Shown: positions 27,893 through 36,713, counted from the first letter of the stretch. The stretch is 64,000 bases of DNA from a bacterium (GCA_029933125.1 JAOZOU010000001.1:547680-611679); one strand, 5' to 3'. Translations and numbers: made by a program. Notes: generated by a model from the letters alone, not told the origin.

Positions 27893-28767
27893 CTGTATTT
27901 CCTCTTCCTCCTTCTCTCAAGCAGATAGGTTATGTTTCCAAGAATGATGAAAGCAACTATTACGAGGTGAGCTGTCACCTGCGGTCCCATAGTTGTGCTG
28001 GCTATGCGCGAACGCTTGGCGTATTTGGGATATTTCTTCACTAAGGCATATTCATACTCAGCCGCGCCCTGAAGCCCACCCATAAATCCCACCATCTGCT
28101 TAGGATAGTATGGATAGAGAAGGGGGGCCATGACAGCCGTCGTTCCACCTCCGACAGGTATATCCCCAGGATCGCCAGCAAACTGGATCCACTCCTTGGT
28201 TCCGGGAAAGCCTGAACCCAAACCTATGATGAGATCAAAGTCGCGCAAAGTCCGAATATCCTTCATCATAGGAAAGCTGTCGATAGGCTTGCCACTCATA
28301 TCAGTTGTGTACATGCCCTTGAAATCAGAAAGCAGCGTATTTATGAGCCCCTGGTTGCCCGCTTTGTATCCAAGATGAATCCAATCAACCCCATAGACCT
28401 TGTCAGGAAATTCCACCTTTATTATTTCGTCGATAAGCTGCTGGGACTGCCTCGATCCTGTTGGCCAGAGAGCCATGAGATAGATGCGATGGCTCTTTTC
28501 AAGAGCATGCCGCGTTACCGCATTAGCCATAGGCTGATTTTCGGGAACAGTGCTCGGCCCATAGTCGAAGCTTATGAGTATTCTCGAACCACCAGGTAGG
28601 CTTTCTATTTTGTCAAAGAGGGATTGAACTATCTCACTTGTTGGTATCGACGTCGCGTAGTGAAGAACCAATGGAATGATGACGGCTATTGCAATCAGCA
28701 AGAAGACATAACGACGATCAACTGCGCCTAAGCGTTCAATAATTGTCAGTTTCTCTTCTTCAGCCAT
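27889..28767 (-). CDS. Double-anchored membrane protein with large soluble domain, DUF6754 cluster
   Basis: Start set at ATG 28767 (AAGGTAAGGA upstream), giving 292 residues, instead of a longer frame inside the previous gene. TM1 about 20-40, a soluble domain of about 210 residues (RILISFDYGPSTVPE, VYGVDWIHLGYKAGNQG, DFDLIIGLGSGFPGT, GGTTAVMAPLL), then TM2 about 258-282 and a basic tail. The soluble part alternates strands and helices in a Rossmann-like way. Location probably periplasmic. No known family function. Confidence 0.68.
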   Translation of the reverse strand: MAEEEKLTIIERLGAVDRRYVFLLIAIAVIIPLVLHYATSIPTSEIVQSLFDKIESLPGGSRILISFDYGPSTVPENQPMANAVTRHALEKSHRIYLMALWPTGSRQSQQLIDEIIKVEFPDKVYGVDWIHLGYKAGNQGLINTLLSDFKGMYTTDMSGKPIDSFPMMKDIRTLRDFDLIIGLGSGFPGTKEWIQFAGDPGDIPVGGGTTAVMAPLLYPYYPKQMVGFMGGLQGAAEYEYALVKKYPKYAKRSRIASTTMGPQVTAHLVIVAFIILGNITYLLERRRKRKYR

Positions 28768-28768
28768 T

Positions 28769-29455
28769 TCAATCCTTACCTTCGGTTCCGAGATAAGACC
28801 TTTCAATTCCAAGAATGAGTCTCAAAGATGCGGAAACAATCCCCAAGGCGATGCCAATCATGATAGCTCTTTGCCCAGCCATGTTAGGAACAGACATTAT
28901 CCATGTGCTCAGATTTGGTATGTGCAAGAACTGCAAGGGTTTTGGCAACCAGAATGTGAGATAATAGCCGAGCGGCGTTGGTCGAAGAAGTATGACAAAG
29001 GCAGCAAGCAGAAGAATTGTTGCCTCCTTTGTCTTTGCTCTAAAGGCTCTGTATGAAGCCGACGCTACGAAAAATGCAAGCAAGGAAAACATCGTTGCCT
29101 GTAGAGGCTGGAAGGTTGCATCATAAAGATACTTGAGAAGACTTCCATCAGCCTGATAATCACCAGTCCAACCACCTGGAACTCCAATCTTGAGGAGACC
29201 AGCACCAAGCATGAGGAAGAATCCAGAGACGGTTACGATACTATACTTCCAATCCCGCCGCCGGTTCTGAATCCTTGAGAGATGGACCTTAAGCAGGTTG
29301 CCCCCACCAAGTATAAATGCGAAAACAGCAATGACATCGTAGAAAATCGAGAATTTGCTATCAAGTCCAGTGAAGGGCCAGTGCGGGATGAACATGGCAG
29401 CGATGAGGACAAGCCCAACAATGAAGGTAATTACAAGTGGTACCGTCCGCTTCAT
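28769..29455 (-). CDS. Six-TM membrane protein, DUF6754 cluster
   Basis: 228 residues, about six hydrophobic segments starting with VPLVITFIVGLVLIAAMFIP. Interhelical loops include GVPGGWTGDYQADGSLLKYLYDATFQPLQATMFS, with a helix pair preceding it. Contacts its neighbours directly: 13 nt after the DUF6754 gene and 1 nt before the next start. No motif suggests catalysis. Confidence 0.68.
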   Translation of the reverse strand: MKRTVPLVITFIVGLVLIAAMFIPHWPFTGLDSKFSIFYDVIAVFAFILGGGNLLKVHLSRIQNRRRDWKYSIVTVSGFFLMLGAGLLKIGVPGGWTGDYQADGSLLKYLYDATFQPLQATMFSLLAFFVASASYRAFRAKTKEATILLLAAFVILLRPTPLGYYLTFWLPKPLQFLHIPNLSTWIMSVPNMAGQRAIMIGIALGIVSASLRLILGIERSYLGTEGKD

Positions 29456-29468
29456 CTGAGTGCCTTCC

Positions 29469-30665
29469 TCAGAAATTCATCGTGAAAAGACGACGTAACC
29501 AGTTGCTTGCTGCAAGCAGAGTCTCATTTCCTGTAGTACTGGCAAGTGTTGCCAGAGCGACTCCGGCAACGATGAATATTAGAGCTATTGCCTTGCCTGC
29601 ATCCTGGCCTTTGAGACTCCCTTGCATCTTTCGATCCTTCGAAAGATATGCACTCGCTGCAAAGAGCTCCTCACCGATGAGGGTGTAGTCACATGCCGCA
29701 ACAAAGAATGGCAGCTGTGTTGGCATTGCAGTACCTGCAACTTGAATTGCACCGATCGAGTTGCCTGTCTCTGCAAGTATGAGAGATTCTGCAAAGAAAG
29801 CCCCCAGATAGAAACAAGCTGCTGGCCGCTGCCTGACCATTATTCCATCCACTGCTGCAACATAGCCAAATTGCTCATCCGTAATGTAGTGAACAATGTC
29901 GTCATTGTAGAGATCAGGTCTGCCAGCTTCAAGATAAGCCTGTCTGACTGTCTCCCGACCTACACTCATAACGATTGAACGTGAAACTGGAACCTCAAGC
30001 TTTGTTTCATAGGTTGCAGCCTTCCTGGCAATGTGCGCAAGCAGGGTCATACCTGCAACCGTCTGGACGTTATCCATATCCTGGATACCCGGTATGAAGA
30101 GAATCGGTTTACCCATCTCGGTTGCACGTCCAACAGCCTCATCGATGGCCTCCAGCCCGGAAATTCGTCTGATATAGAGTTCCTTCCCTTTTGCGCCAAG
30201 AAAAATGAAGTAAGTTATTGCAAAGACAAGGATAAGAGCAATGACAAGCAGATTAGCACGGGTGCGATCGAACCACTGTTGTTTTGATTGCACAGGTCCT
30301 GCAATGACGGGCGCACTCGCGACGCTATCGGCTAAGGCCACTACCTGGTAATAATATGCAGTGCCATCATGCGTCCTTGAGTCAACAAAGCGGCGGGTTC
30401 CTCCTGGCACTTTGGCTACAACTTCACTGCTCTCAGGTGATCCGACGTAACGTATGATTCTGTAACCCGTGATGATTCCATTTTCACCTGTGTCGCCTGG
30501 GGAAAGCTCCCACTCGAGAGTTATGCTCCCACCCTTATCGCTCGGCGTGTCATATGCCTTCAAGGAAATCGGTGGCGGTACAGCGAGGGAATCACTTTCC
30601 TGGGCTATCGCACTTGACGCTACGAGGATAGCAGCAAGCGCAACTATCAAGGCAACCTTATGCAT
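29469..30665 (-). CDS. Fibronectin type III / DUF6754 membrane protein
   Basis: 398 residues from ATG 30665, chosen because SD AAGGATAAGG is directly upstream; a TTG 15 nt earlier is less likely. Signal peptide (VALIVALAAILVASSAIAQ), one fibronectin type III domain (about 30-120: LKAYDTPSDKGGSITLEWEL, GYRIIRY, YYQVVAL), TM about 137-157, then the DUF6754 domain (GRATEMGKPILFIPGIQDMDN, GTAMPTQLPFFVAACDYTLIGEE), ending in another hydrophobic segment. First gene of the four-gene cluster. DUF6754 is conserved in uncultured bacterial phyla, without known function. Confidence 0.75.
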   Translation of the reverse strand: MHKVALIVALAAILVASSAIAQESDSLAVPPPISLKAYDTPSDKGGSITLEWELSPGDTGENGIITGYRIIRYVGSPESSEVVAKVPGGTRRFVDSRTHDGTAYYYQVVALADSVASAPVIAGPVQSKQQWFDRTRANLLVIALILVFAITYFIFLGAKGKELYIRRISGLEAIDEAVGRATEMGKPILFIPGIQDMDNVQTVAGMTLLAHIARKAATYETKLEVPVSRSIVMSVGRETVRQAYLEAGRPDLYNDDIVHYITDEQFGYVAAVDGIMVRQRPAACFYLGAFFAESLILAETGNSIGAIQVAGTAMPTQLPFFVAACDYTLIGEELFAASAYLSKDRKMQGSLKGQDAGKAIALIFIVAGVALATLASTTGNETLLAASNWLRRLFTMNF

Positions 30666-30668
30666 CCT

Positions 30669-30689
30669 TATCCTTTCCAAGTAAGGATA
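30669..30689 (-). promoter_or_regulatory. Hairpin covering the SD of the DUF6754 gene
   Basis: In the transcript TATCCTT (30683-30689) can pair with AAGGATA (30669-30675) around a 7-nt loop. The second arm is the SD region and the start codon follows three bases later, so folding would hide the ribosome-binding site. Confidence 0.4.
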
Positions 30690-30725
30690 GGCAAAGTCTA
30701 ATTGTTGTGAGAATAGTAATCATAC

Positions 30726-30745
30726 GCTTGGCAGATCTGTCAAGC
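30726..30745. promoter_or_regulatory. 20-bp near-perfect palindrome overlapping a minus-strand -35
   Basis: GCTTGGCAGATCTGTCAAGC: 18 of 20 positions symmetric. Read on the minus strand it contains TTGACA, with ATTACT 17 nt downstream as a weak -10 toward the DUF6754 operon. A dimeric regulator bound here would overlap that promoter and lie just behind the rubredoxin promoter. Confidence 0.5.
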
Positions 30746-30770
30746 ACAAACATCCCGCATTGCCTTTCGA

Positions 30771-30800
30771 TTGACACTACCAGAGCAGGAGCGATAGGAT
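30771..30800 (+). promoter_or_regulatory. Rubredoxin promoter
   Basis: TTGACA (30771-30776), 18-nt spacer, TAGGAT (30795-30800). The rubredoxin ATG follows at 30838 with a strong AAGGAGGA SD. Confidence 0.6.
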
Positions 30801-30837
30801 AGGTACAGTCAACTCAATCTAGCTTAAGGAGGAACCC

Positions 30838-31002
30838 ATGAAGTACAGATGCAAAGTTTGTGGCTATGTCTACGATCCCGCTGTGGGTGATCCGGATAAT
30901 AATGTGCCTGCTGGCACGAAGTTTGAAGACGTTCCTGATGATTGGGTCTGTCCGGCGTGTGGAGCTCCGAAAAGCATGTTTGAGCCTATGCAAGCGGAGT
31001 GA
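30838..31002 (+). CDS. Rubredoxin
   Basis: A 54-residue ORF with the iron site Cys5-X2-Cys8-Gly and Cys38-X2-Cys41-Gly ([12 protein letters not shown] and [10 protein letters not shown]), conserved aromatics and FEDVPDDW. It is a small electron carrier, in anaerobes often serving oxidative-stress reductases. SD AAGGAGGA precedes the ATG. It ends 4 nt from the end of the convergent M28 gene. No obvious rubredoxin partner is next to it. Confidence 0.95.
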   Translation: MKYRCKVCGYVYDPAVGDPDNNVPAGTKFEDVPDDWVCPACGAPKSMFEPMQAE

Positions 31003-31006
31003 AACG

Positions 31007-33064
31007 CTAGCCCCGACGTTTCACAAACTCGACCAATCCGGCATCAGCAGAGATCTCGAAGCAAAGTCTTACAAGATCGGGATTGGTTTCTCCAATCTCG
31101 GCTGCCACAACTCTCGAAATGTCGGCGATAGAACGCTCGCCATCAGCCCAGAAGAGGGAAAGTATCCAGATGAGATCAGCCTTGGCTTCGCGCTTGCGCC
31201 ATCGATTGTAGCGGCTACGCCGTCGCCCAGTTGTTCTGCGCAAAGCATGCTCGGGATAGACAGGGCCAGGAATGAGACGCCTCACAACATGATCAGCTTG
31301 CTCCTTGATGCGATCATGAGCACGTTTGCGCATACTTGCAGATAAGGAAGCAACATCACATACCTCGGCCTCAGCCTTGACACACTTGGTATAGGCTCTC
31401 ATTTGATCGCGTATCCTGCGCTGCAGGGATTTTGATCTTGGATGCAGGCTGCCCAAACCCATGAGGACCTTCCTGCCATATTCAAGTAAGAGGCCCGCCT
31501 CAAATTCGAGACTTACCCACATCGGGGCATCGGATTGAGCAAATTCAGCCATCTTGTCAACCGCATCTCTCCGAAGTGCCTGGCCAACTATGTCAGCACA
31601 AAGCTTGAGATCATTCTCGTCAGCTCTGGCAAGCGTATAAATGACCGCAGCACCTATAAGTCCAATAGATCGGAGCATCTCGGGAGATACCTTGTCAGGC
31701 GTGTCAGCACTGGTATGGTAGAAAAGATCTGGCCACTGGATAAGCATAGCGGTCGGCACTCCAACAAGGGGATCCGAAAGGACATAATGGTCACTACCTC
31801 CTGAAAAACTCGTTGTCTGCATTCGTACAGAGAGCAGATCACTTGATAGCCCCGTGTCCCCCTTATGACTAAGGACCTTGCGGGCTGCATGCTCTATGAG
31901 GTAGTGGATGAATCCACCTGAAGCCATAGGTGGAGCTTCAATGCAAAGAGTCGAGCCAGTTACATCCTGGCGTTGGCCAACCATATCCAGATTAAGCCCT
32001 GTCACGAGACGCTGCCTGGCAGAATGCTCGCGCGAAAGGTACGCGAAGGTTCCTGTTATTTCAGGTACCAGAAGAAATCTTATCCCGAAGCGCGGTTGGG
32101 GAAGAATCTGTCTCTCAATGAGATTGGAAAGGACCTTGTGGATCTCGAGAAGAGCAGCAACCCCAGAGGCGTTATCATCTGCTGAAGGTTTGGGGTGGCA
32201 CAGATGTGCAATCACCAGAACCTCTCTATCCTCTCGGCCCGCTATGAGTGAGGTTACAACCTCAAGTGTGCCAGGATAGGTTTCGCTCTCCACCAGTGCC
32301 CAAGCCTTAACGGGTCGCCTTTGGCTGCGAAGGTGGTTCGCAAGCCTATCGCCGTCCTCAGGTGTAAGCACAAATCCGAAAAGTTCATTCTCATCCCACC
32401 AGAAGGAATTGTACTGGCGCGCACCATATACACCTGAGCCAAATCTCACACCCGGCAGGTGCCTTTGCTTATAGAGAATGATACCACTTACGCCTGCGCT
32501 AGCCGCTGCCTCATACACATGACTTGCCCTCCAAGCATCACATAAAGCGATCTTCCCCCTCGCTCTTTTGAAATCCTTCTCAGTTCGTCCATCCCCACCA
32601 TCGATTACCTCGGCTGCGATCCCATGCGGCGGCGTCGCCTTGCTCCTTTGAATCACCGAAATGGCACAGTCATTAAAATCGGCTAGCTTTGCTGCAAGCT
32701 CGGGTGGCGAGATAATCTTGAGAACAGCTTGTTTTATGGACCATTCATCAAAGGAAGGGAAGTGCCAGAAACTTGCACCACGTTCAGCAGGATAGTGGAT
32801 AAGACGAGCATCTCCACTATCCTCGAGAAGATGGTCTATGCAATACTCAGCAGCACGGCGGTAGCCAGGGCTAGCTTGGATGCGATGGAAACGCGAAAGG
32901 GCAAGGACGTGATCGTAAGCTCTCTCGGCTGAAATCTCTGACGAAAGTGTGTGCAAGAGCTCAGTAAACATTGAATCCTCGATGTGCGCGGCTTGCTGGT
33001 ATGGTATCAAGTCAGTCCTCAAAGGGTCAATGAATAGTTTTTGGTAATGCAATCTCTCGCTCAT
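31007..33064 (-). CDS. M28-like (DUF4910-type) aminopeptidase with PA-like insert
   Basis: 685 residues. Middle and C-terminal regions carry a co-catalytic zinc peptidase: VIAHLCHPKPSADDNASGVAALLE supplies His and Asp ligands, then PEITGTFAYL, LDMVGQRQD and a late His in LFYHTSADTP. A segment at about 145-250 (AAEVIDGGDGR, KIALCDAW, AASAGVSGIILYK) looks like a protease-associated domain. A basic C-terminal extension ends in a small winged-helix-like segment. No signal peptide is visible. Peptide or amide substrate unknown. Confidence 0.8.
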   Translation of the reverse strand: MSERLHYQKLFIDPLRTDLIPYQQAAHIEDSMFTELLHTLSSEISAERAYDHVLALSRFHRIQASPGYRRAAEYCIDHLLEDSGDARLIHYPAERGASFWHFPSFDEWSIKQAVLKIISPPELAAKLADFNDCAISVIQRSKATPPHGIAAEVIDGGDGRTEKDFKRARGKIALCDAWRASHVYEAAASAGVSGIILYKQRHLPGVRFGSGVYGARQYNSFWWDENELFGFVLTPEDGDRLANHLRSQRRPVKAWALVESETYPGTLEVVTSLIAGREDREVLVIAHLCHPKPSADDNASGVAALLEIHKVLSNLIERQILPQPRFGIRFLLVPEITGTFAYLSREHSARQRLVTGLNLDMVGQRQDVTGSTLCIEAPPMASGGFIHYLIEHAARKVLSHKGDTGLSSDLLSVRMQTTSFSGGSDHYVLSDPLVGVPTAMLIQWPDLFYHTSADTPDKVSPEMLRSIGLIGAAVIYTLARADENDLKLCADIVGQALRRDAVDKMAEFAQSDAPMWVSLEFEAGLLLEYGRKVLMGLGSLHPRSKSLQRRIRDQMRAYTKCVKAEAEVCDVASLSASMRKRAHDRIKEQADHVVRRLIPGPVYPEHALRRTTGRRRSRYNRWRKREAKADLIWILSLFWADGERSIADISRVVAAEIGETNPDLVRLCFEISADAGLVEFVKRRG

Positions 33065-33160
33065 CTTACCCTACTTCCCTTTGAGTCCCCGACCTCTAAC
33101 GAGGAATTGGCAAAAGCGCTCCACTGCTACCAATCAGTTACTACTTCACTAGCGGATTGC

Positions 33161-33190
33161 TTGACAATAGGGGATAAGTTGTGATATCCT
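33161..33190 (+). promoter_or_regulatory. Promoter of the dockerin protein gene
   Basis: TTGACA (33161-33166), 18-nt spacer, TATCCT (33185-33190). Predicted transcript has a leader of about 100 nt before the ATG at 33301. Confidence 0.55.
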
Positions 33191-33300
33191 TTAACGTAGA
33201 AATTGGCTTTTAGAGAGAGCAAGAAGTGTAAGACCGGCGGAAGGGGGTGTAGATAAGAGGGTCAACTAAGTGTAGTGTGAATCAAATGGAGGTAAACGAG

Positions 33301-33885
33301 ATGAGGAATTCGGTTTTGGCAATTGGCTTGATAGCGATACTTCTGGTCGCCGGGACAGCTTTCGCTGGTATTCCATCAGCAAGCACTTCCACTGTCGAAA
33401 GAGAGGGTCAAGGGACGCCAGAGTGCAATCCCGATGTGGCTGTGATTTGTCCGGCCAGTGACATGGGACAGGTCTATGTGACAGTGACTGTAAGGAATGT
33501 TTATGGTGATCCACTTGCTGACAAGGTTGTGAACTGCTATCCCAGTGTTGTCTCTGGAGGTTTTTGCTTCTGCCCCGGCGAAGATTCAAAACAAGATACA
33601 ACTGACTCCAATGGACAGGTGTTCTTCACGTTCTCGGACTTCGGCGGTTGCGGCGACCTCGAATTCGGTGCAGACTGCGAGGGTGTTGTCTTTAACCCTT
33701 CGGCGACAATATATATCGCCAGTCCCGACAACAATGGTGACTGCACTGTTGGACTGCCCGATTTCATTAGTTTCGCAGGTGTCTACCAGACAGCTGATGC
33801 CTGCAGTGACTTTAATTGCGATGGAACCGTTGGAATAAGTGACTTCATAATTTTCGCGGGTCACTATAACCACACTTGTCCTTAG
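33301..33885 (+). CDS. Secreted protein with Ig-like and dockerin-like domains
   Basis: 194 residues. Start at ATG 33301 rather than GTG 33277 because GGAGG lies 8 nt upstream and a signal peptide follows (SVLAIGLIAILLVAGTAFA). Residues about 45-125 form a Big_1-like beta domain (VYVTVTVRNVYGDPLADKVV, DTTDSNGQVFFTF). Residues about 145-192 hold two dockerin-type calcium loops (NNGDCTVGLPDFISFAG and NCDGTVGISDFIIFAG). Such dockerins dock onto cohesin-bearing surface proteins; candidates with cohesin-like domains lie at 51-63 kb. Followed by a strong terminator. Confidence 0.82.
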   Translation: MRNSVLAIGLIAILLVAGTAFAGIPSASTSTVEREGQGTPECNPDVAVICPASDMGQVYVTVTVRNVYGDPLADKVVNCYPSVVSGGFCFCPGEDSKQDTTDSNGQVFFTFSDFGGCGDLEFGADCEGVVFNPSATIYIASPDNNGDCTVGLPDFISFAGVYQTADACSDFNCDGTVGISDFIIFAGHYNHTCP

Positions 33886-33915
33886 GCTGCCATAGTTTTA
33901 AGTGAAACCCTTGAA

Positions 33916-33947
33916 GGCGGGTAGAGTCTACCCGCCTTGTGTCTTTT
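33916..33947 (+). terminator. Intrinsic terminator after the dockerin gene
   Basis: A perfect inverted repeat, GGCGGGTAGA and TCTACCCGCC separated by one base (33916-33936), then TTGTGTCTTTT. It lies 30 nt past the dockerin stop. Confidence 0.85.
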
Positions 33948-33988
33948 CCCCTGTTCAGTCCGAGCCCACCTTTGAGTGGTATCTGTTG

Positions 33989-34777
33989 CTATAGCGGGAG
34001 ATTGAGGAGCTCCTTCATCAGCTTCGCATTGCGGGCAGCCTGCCCGGCGTGGCAATTATTGAAGAAGACAAACGTTTTCTTCGCCCTTGCTGCCATCCTC
34101 CTTATCTTCTCAACCCATTCCTTGAGCTCATCTTTGGTGTAGAGATAATCATAGCGGTCTCCGCCTCCACCCCACCAATTCTTTGCATTACGCCCATGAA
34201 GGCGCACATAACCAATGTCAGTGGTGACTTCCGCAATCGGAGGGACAAGCCCCTTAAGGCGTGGTTCATCAACAGCGCAGTAACCTATTCCCATTGATCT
34301 TAGATTCTCAAAAAGATCAGGAGTTATCCACTCACTATTGCGGAACTCAACGAAGAGAGGGAAGTCCTGAAATTTCTCCTTCAAGAACTCAAGATGTTCG
34401 ATGTTCTCGCGTGTCCGCTTGAATCCCCAGGGAAACTGAGCGATTATTCCACCAAACTTACCCGCATCTATGATCGGCTGAATCGCATCCTTGAACTGAC
34501 GATAGAGTGCACCGTCTTTGGATTGATTGTGTGTCATCTCCTGGTTTGCCTTGATGACAAACTCAAAATCAGATGGTGTCTTTTCCTCCATGCGCCTGAG
34601 CACAGCTGGATGAGGGATGCGATAATAGGTTGAATTGACCTCAACCCCACGAAAGTGTTTGGTGTACTCTTTGAGCATATCACCCTTGCGAATGCCACGT
34701 GGATAGAAACTTCCCACCCAATCATCGAAGCTGTAGCCAGATGTGCCAACTATGATTCCTCGAGCCTCATCCGCCAT
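33989..34777 (-). CDS. DUF72 family protein
   Basis: 262 residues starting at ATG 34777 (GAGG seven bases before it); the longer frame would extend far into the upstream gene. DUF72 TIM-barrel hallmarks: GTSGYSFDDWVGSFYP, VEVNSTYYRIP, FVIKANQEMTH, GIIAQFPWGF, FVEFRNSEW, YVRLHGR and FVFFNNCHAGQAARNA. Members are widespread; biochemical function remains unsettled. Overlaps the upstream membrane-protein gene by 28 nt. Confidence 0.9.
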   Translation of the reverse strand: MADEARGIIVGTSGYSFDDWVGSFYPRGIRKGDMLKEYTKHFRGVEVNSTYYRIPHPAVLRRMEEKTPSDFEFVIKANQEMTHNQSKDGALYRQFKDAIQPIIDAGKFGGIIAQFPWGFKRTRENIEHLEFLKEKFQDFPLFVEFRNSEWITPDLFENLRSMGIGYCAVDEPRLKGLVPPIAEVTTDIGYVRLHGRNAKNWWGGGGDRYDYLYTKDELKEWVEKIRRMAARAKKTFVFFNNCHAGQAARNAKLMKELLNLPL

Positions 34778-35328
34778 CGCAAGACCTCGACACCCAGTGT
34801 GACCCCAAGACCAACCGCAATCCCAAGTGAGAAACCCCATGTGAAACCGCTTGAGAGCGAGCCATACAGGCTATCGGGGATGTTCGCCCCAATTGCAAAA
34901 CCGTAGATTATGAATCCACCAAACCCGCAGAGAAGGGCAGGCAAGGCTGCTCCAGCCACAATGCGCAAGGAAGCTCTATTTCTTCTTGTCATCCAGAGAG
35001 CACTCAAGATTCCTATGGTAATAAGTGTGGCAAAGATGAGGAAGCGTGCCATACTGCCTCTTTCGCTTTCAACAAAAATACCCCAGAAGACCGTGCTTGC
35101 AAGGATGACGATCATAGCATCTCGTCTGCGAACAGCGGTTGCTGCTGATGCGATCAGCGAATAAGCCAGACCGTAGGTCACGAACATAGCAAAGGCATGT
35201 TGCTCAGCAACCGATAGCCTGCCGAAGATGAGAAAATGACGCAGCAGCCAGCCAATGGCAATAGTCGAAAGGATGCCACAAACAGTAGGAAGGCTAACTG
35301 CGAGCTCTTTGGGTACGTTGCGCGCCAG
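34750..35328 (-). CDS. Membrane protein, probable CTG start
   Basis: The frame is open from a TAG at about 35334 to the stop at 34750. The only ATG (35187) would begin inside a hydrophobic protein, but the frame upstream reads as sensible membrane protein (LARNVPKELAVSLPTVCGIL, WLLRHFLIFGRL). A strong SD GAGGAGGGG (35337-35345) sits nine bases before CTG at 35328, the only near-cognate start in place, and a TATAAT precedes it. From CTG the product is 192 residues with about five to six TM helices. Function unknown. Confidence 0.6.
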   Translation of the reverse strand: MARNVPKELAVSLPTVCGILSTIAIGWLLRHFLIFGRLSVAEQHAFAMFVTYGLAYSLIASAATAVRRRDAMIVILASTVFWGIFVESERGSMARFLIFATLITIGILSALWMTRRNRASLRIVAGAALPALLCGFGGFIIYGFAIGANIPDSLYGSLSSGFTWGFSLGIAVGLGVTLGVEVLRWRMRLEES

Positions 35329-35358
35329 GGCCTAACCCCTCCTCGTAGATTTCTCAAT

Positions 35359-35390
35359 ATTATAATCCCACTCGGGTTGCTTAGAGTCAA
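35359..35390 (-). promoter_or_regulatory. Possible promoter of the CTG-start membrane protein gene
   Basis: Minus-strand TATAAT (35359-35364) with TTGACT (35385-35390), spacer 20 nt, longer than ideal. Predicted transcription starts about 20-25 nt before the proposed CTG codon. Confidence 0.42.
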
Positions 35391-35407
35391 GTTGTTAGAG
35401 GATTGCC

Positions 35408-36700
35408 TTAAAGCCCGGTCGTTTCCTTCCAACCGATTCTCACATAGTTTAGATGCTGAGTAAGATAGTAGGAGATAGCCTCACTGCTATAGAGGATGGC
35501 TGGGTTTCCTCCCGTGAAAGCCCAATCACTTTCACCTTTTACGACAACGGCACCAAGCACCCAAACTGTACCCGTCATTTTGAAATCACCCTCAATGTAG
35601 ACAAGCCCTCGCCAGACAAAATTGCCGGCAGATTTGAATGAGCCTGTGATGTAGAGAAGCCCTGAGCCATCACCGTTATTCCACATGACCTGGGGACCGC
35701 CTGCATTGTCCACGTAGGTAATCCCATCCTGCGGATCTGCAACACCAACATCCGTGTAGTCTGCATTGGCGAGGATTTGAGCCAGATCGTCATCACTAAT
35801 GCCGAGAGTCTGCGCAAGGGTGAGAAACTGGTTACTTGAGGATGTATCTTCAGGCGAAGGATAGCCAGCCAGATCTGTACTACCACGCTTATCTATGATA
35901 TCACCTGTTGTCATGACACCAACAAGACATCCCGCACCAAGGTCATTTGTCCTGCCTGAACACAGCTCCCAAGCCATACATCCTGGAAGTGAAGTATAGG
36001 TGGGTGTGTCAATCCTGTGATTGTGTCCACAAACTGTCACATTACCCCTTACATCAACACCCCTGTCGCAGAGAAGTCCAGCTCGAGCGTTCACATTGAG
36101 GGGGAAGCGCGTTGCCTCCACAACAATCCGACGTTGAGCTGTGCCAGCATGACCTGTTACGGTGATAACTTCAACTGGACTTCCCGATGTAAAATTCTCA
36201 GGTGGATAGCGTGACCCATCGTACAGAACTATCTCACCAGGCTCTCTCACGCCATCATCGTCGAGATCGCGCCATTTGTGCTCAATCGTTATCGCCTGGC
36301 TAGCATCATCAGGCGAGCTGTATTCAAGCCACGAGCCAGCAGCCTGGATTGTAGGTGTGTAGGTTTCACCTGATGGAGCAGTTGGCACTTCATCTGGTGC
36401 GCAAAGGAAAATCTTGACACGCCAACCGGGATCATAAGGCAAACTATCGTCATAGATAGCTGCATTGAAGGTCCCACCGTTTACTGTGATTGATGTGGGA
36501 TTAGAAAGCTCCATTCGATATAGGGCCTCTTCAACGCCAGCCTCGGCCACATAGAGCGCCTGAGCATATTGGGTCTGGTGCTTCGAGATGTTCACTTCGG
36601 TCCTGCTGAGAAAAGCCAGTGTTGTCCCTATTGCAAAGAGCGCAACTATGGTAAGGATTGCAAGTACAAGCCCTGCGCCACGCTCGCTATTTTCGATCAT
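35408..36700 (-). CDS. PilX-like pilus assembly protein
   Basis: 430 residues from ATG 36700 (GAGAGGT upstream). The N-terminus resembles PilX: ERGAGLVLAILTIVALFAIGTTLAFLSRTE, followed by QALYVAEAGVEEALYRMELS, a typical 'AEAGVE' minor-pilin segment. The rest is a long extracellular beta-rich part with several Cys. Overlaps the pilW-like stop by a few bases downstream. It likely forms part of the tip complex of a type IV pilus or type II secretion pseudopilus. Confidence 0.8.
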   Translation of the reverse strand: MIENSERGAGLVLAILTIVALFAIGTTLAFLSRTEVNISKHQTQYAQALYVAEAGVEEALYRMELSNPTSITVNGGTFNAAIYDDSLPYDPGWRVKIFLCAPDEVPTAPSGETYTPTIQAAGSWLEYSSPDDASQAITIEHKWRDLDDDGVREPGEIVLYDGSRYPPENFTSGSPVEVITVTGHAGTAQRRIVVEATRFPLNVNARAGLLCDRGVDVRGNVTVCGHNHRIDTPTYTSLPGCMAWELCSGRTNDLGAGCLVGVMTTGDIIDKRGSTDLAGYPSPEDTSSSNQFLTLAQTLGISDDDLAQILANADYTDVGVADPQDGITYVDNAGGPQVMWNNGDGSGLLYITGSFKSAGNFVWRGLVYIEGDFKMTGTVWVLGAVVVKGESDWAFTGGNPAILYSSEAISYYLTQHLNYVRIGWKETTGL

Positions 36701-36713
36701 GGTCTTTACCTCT

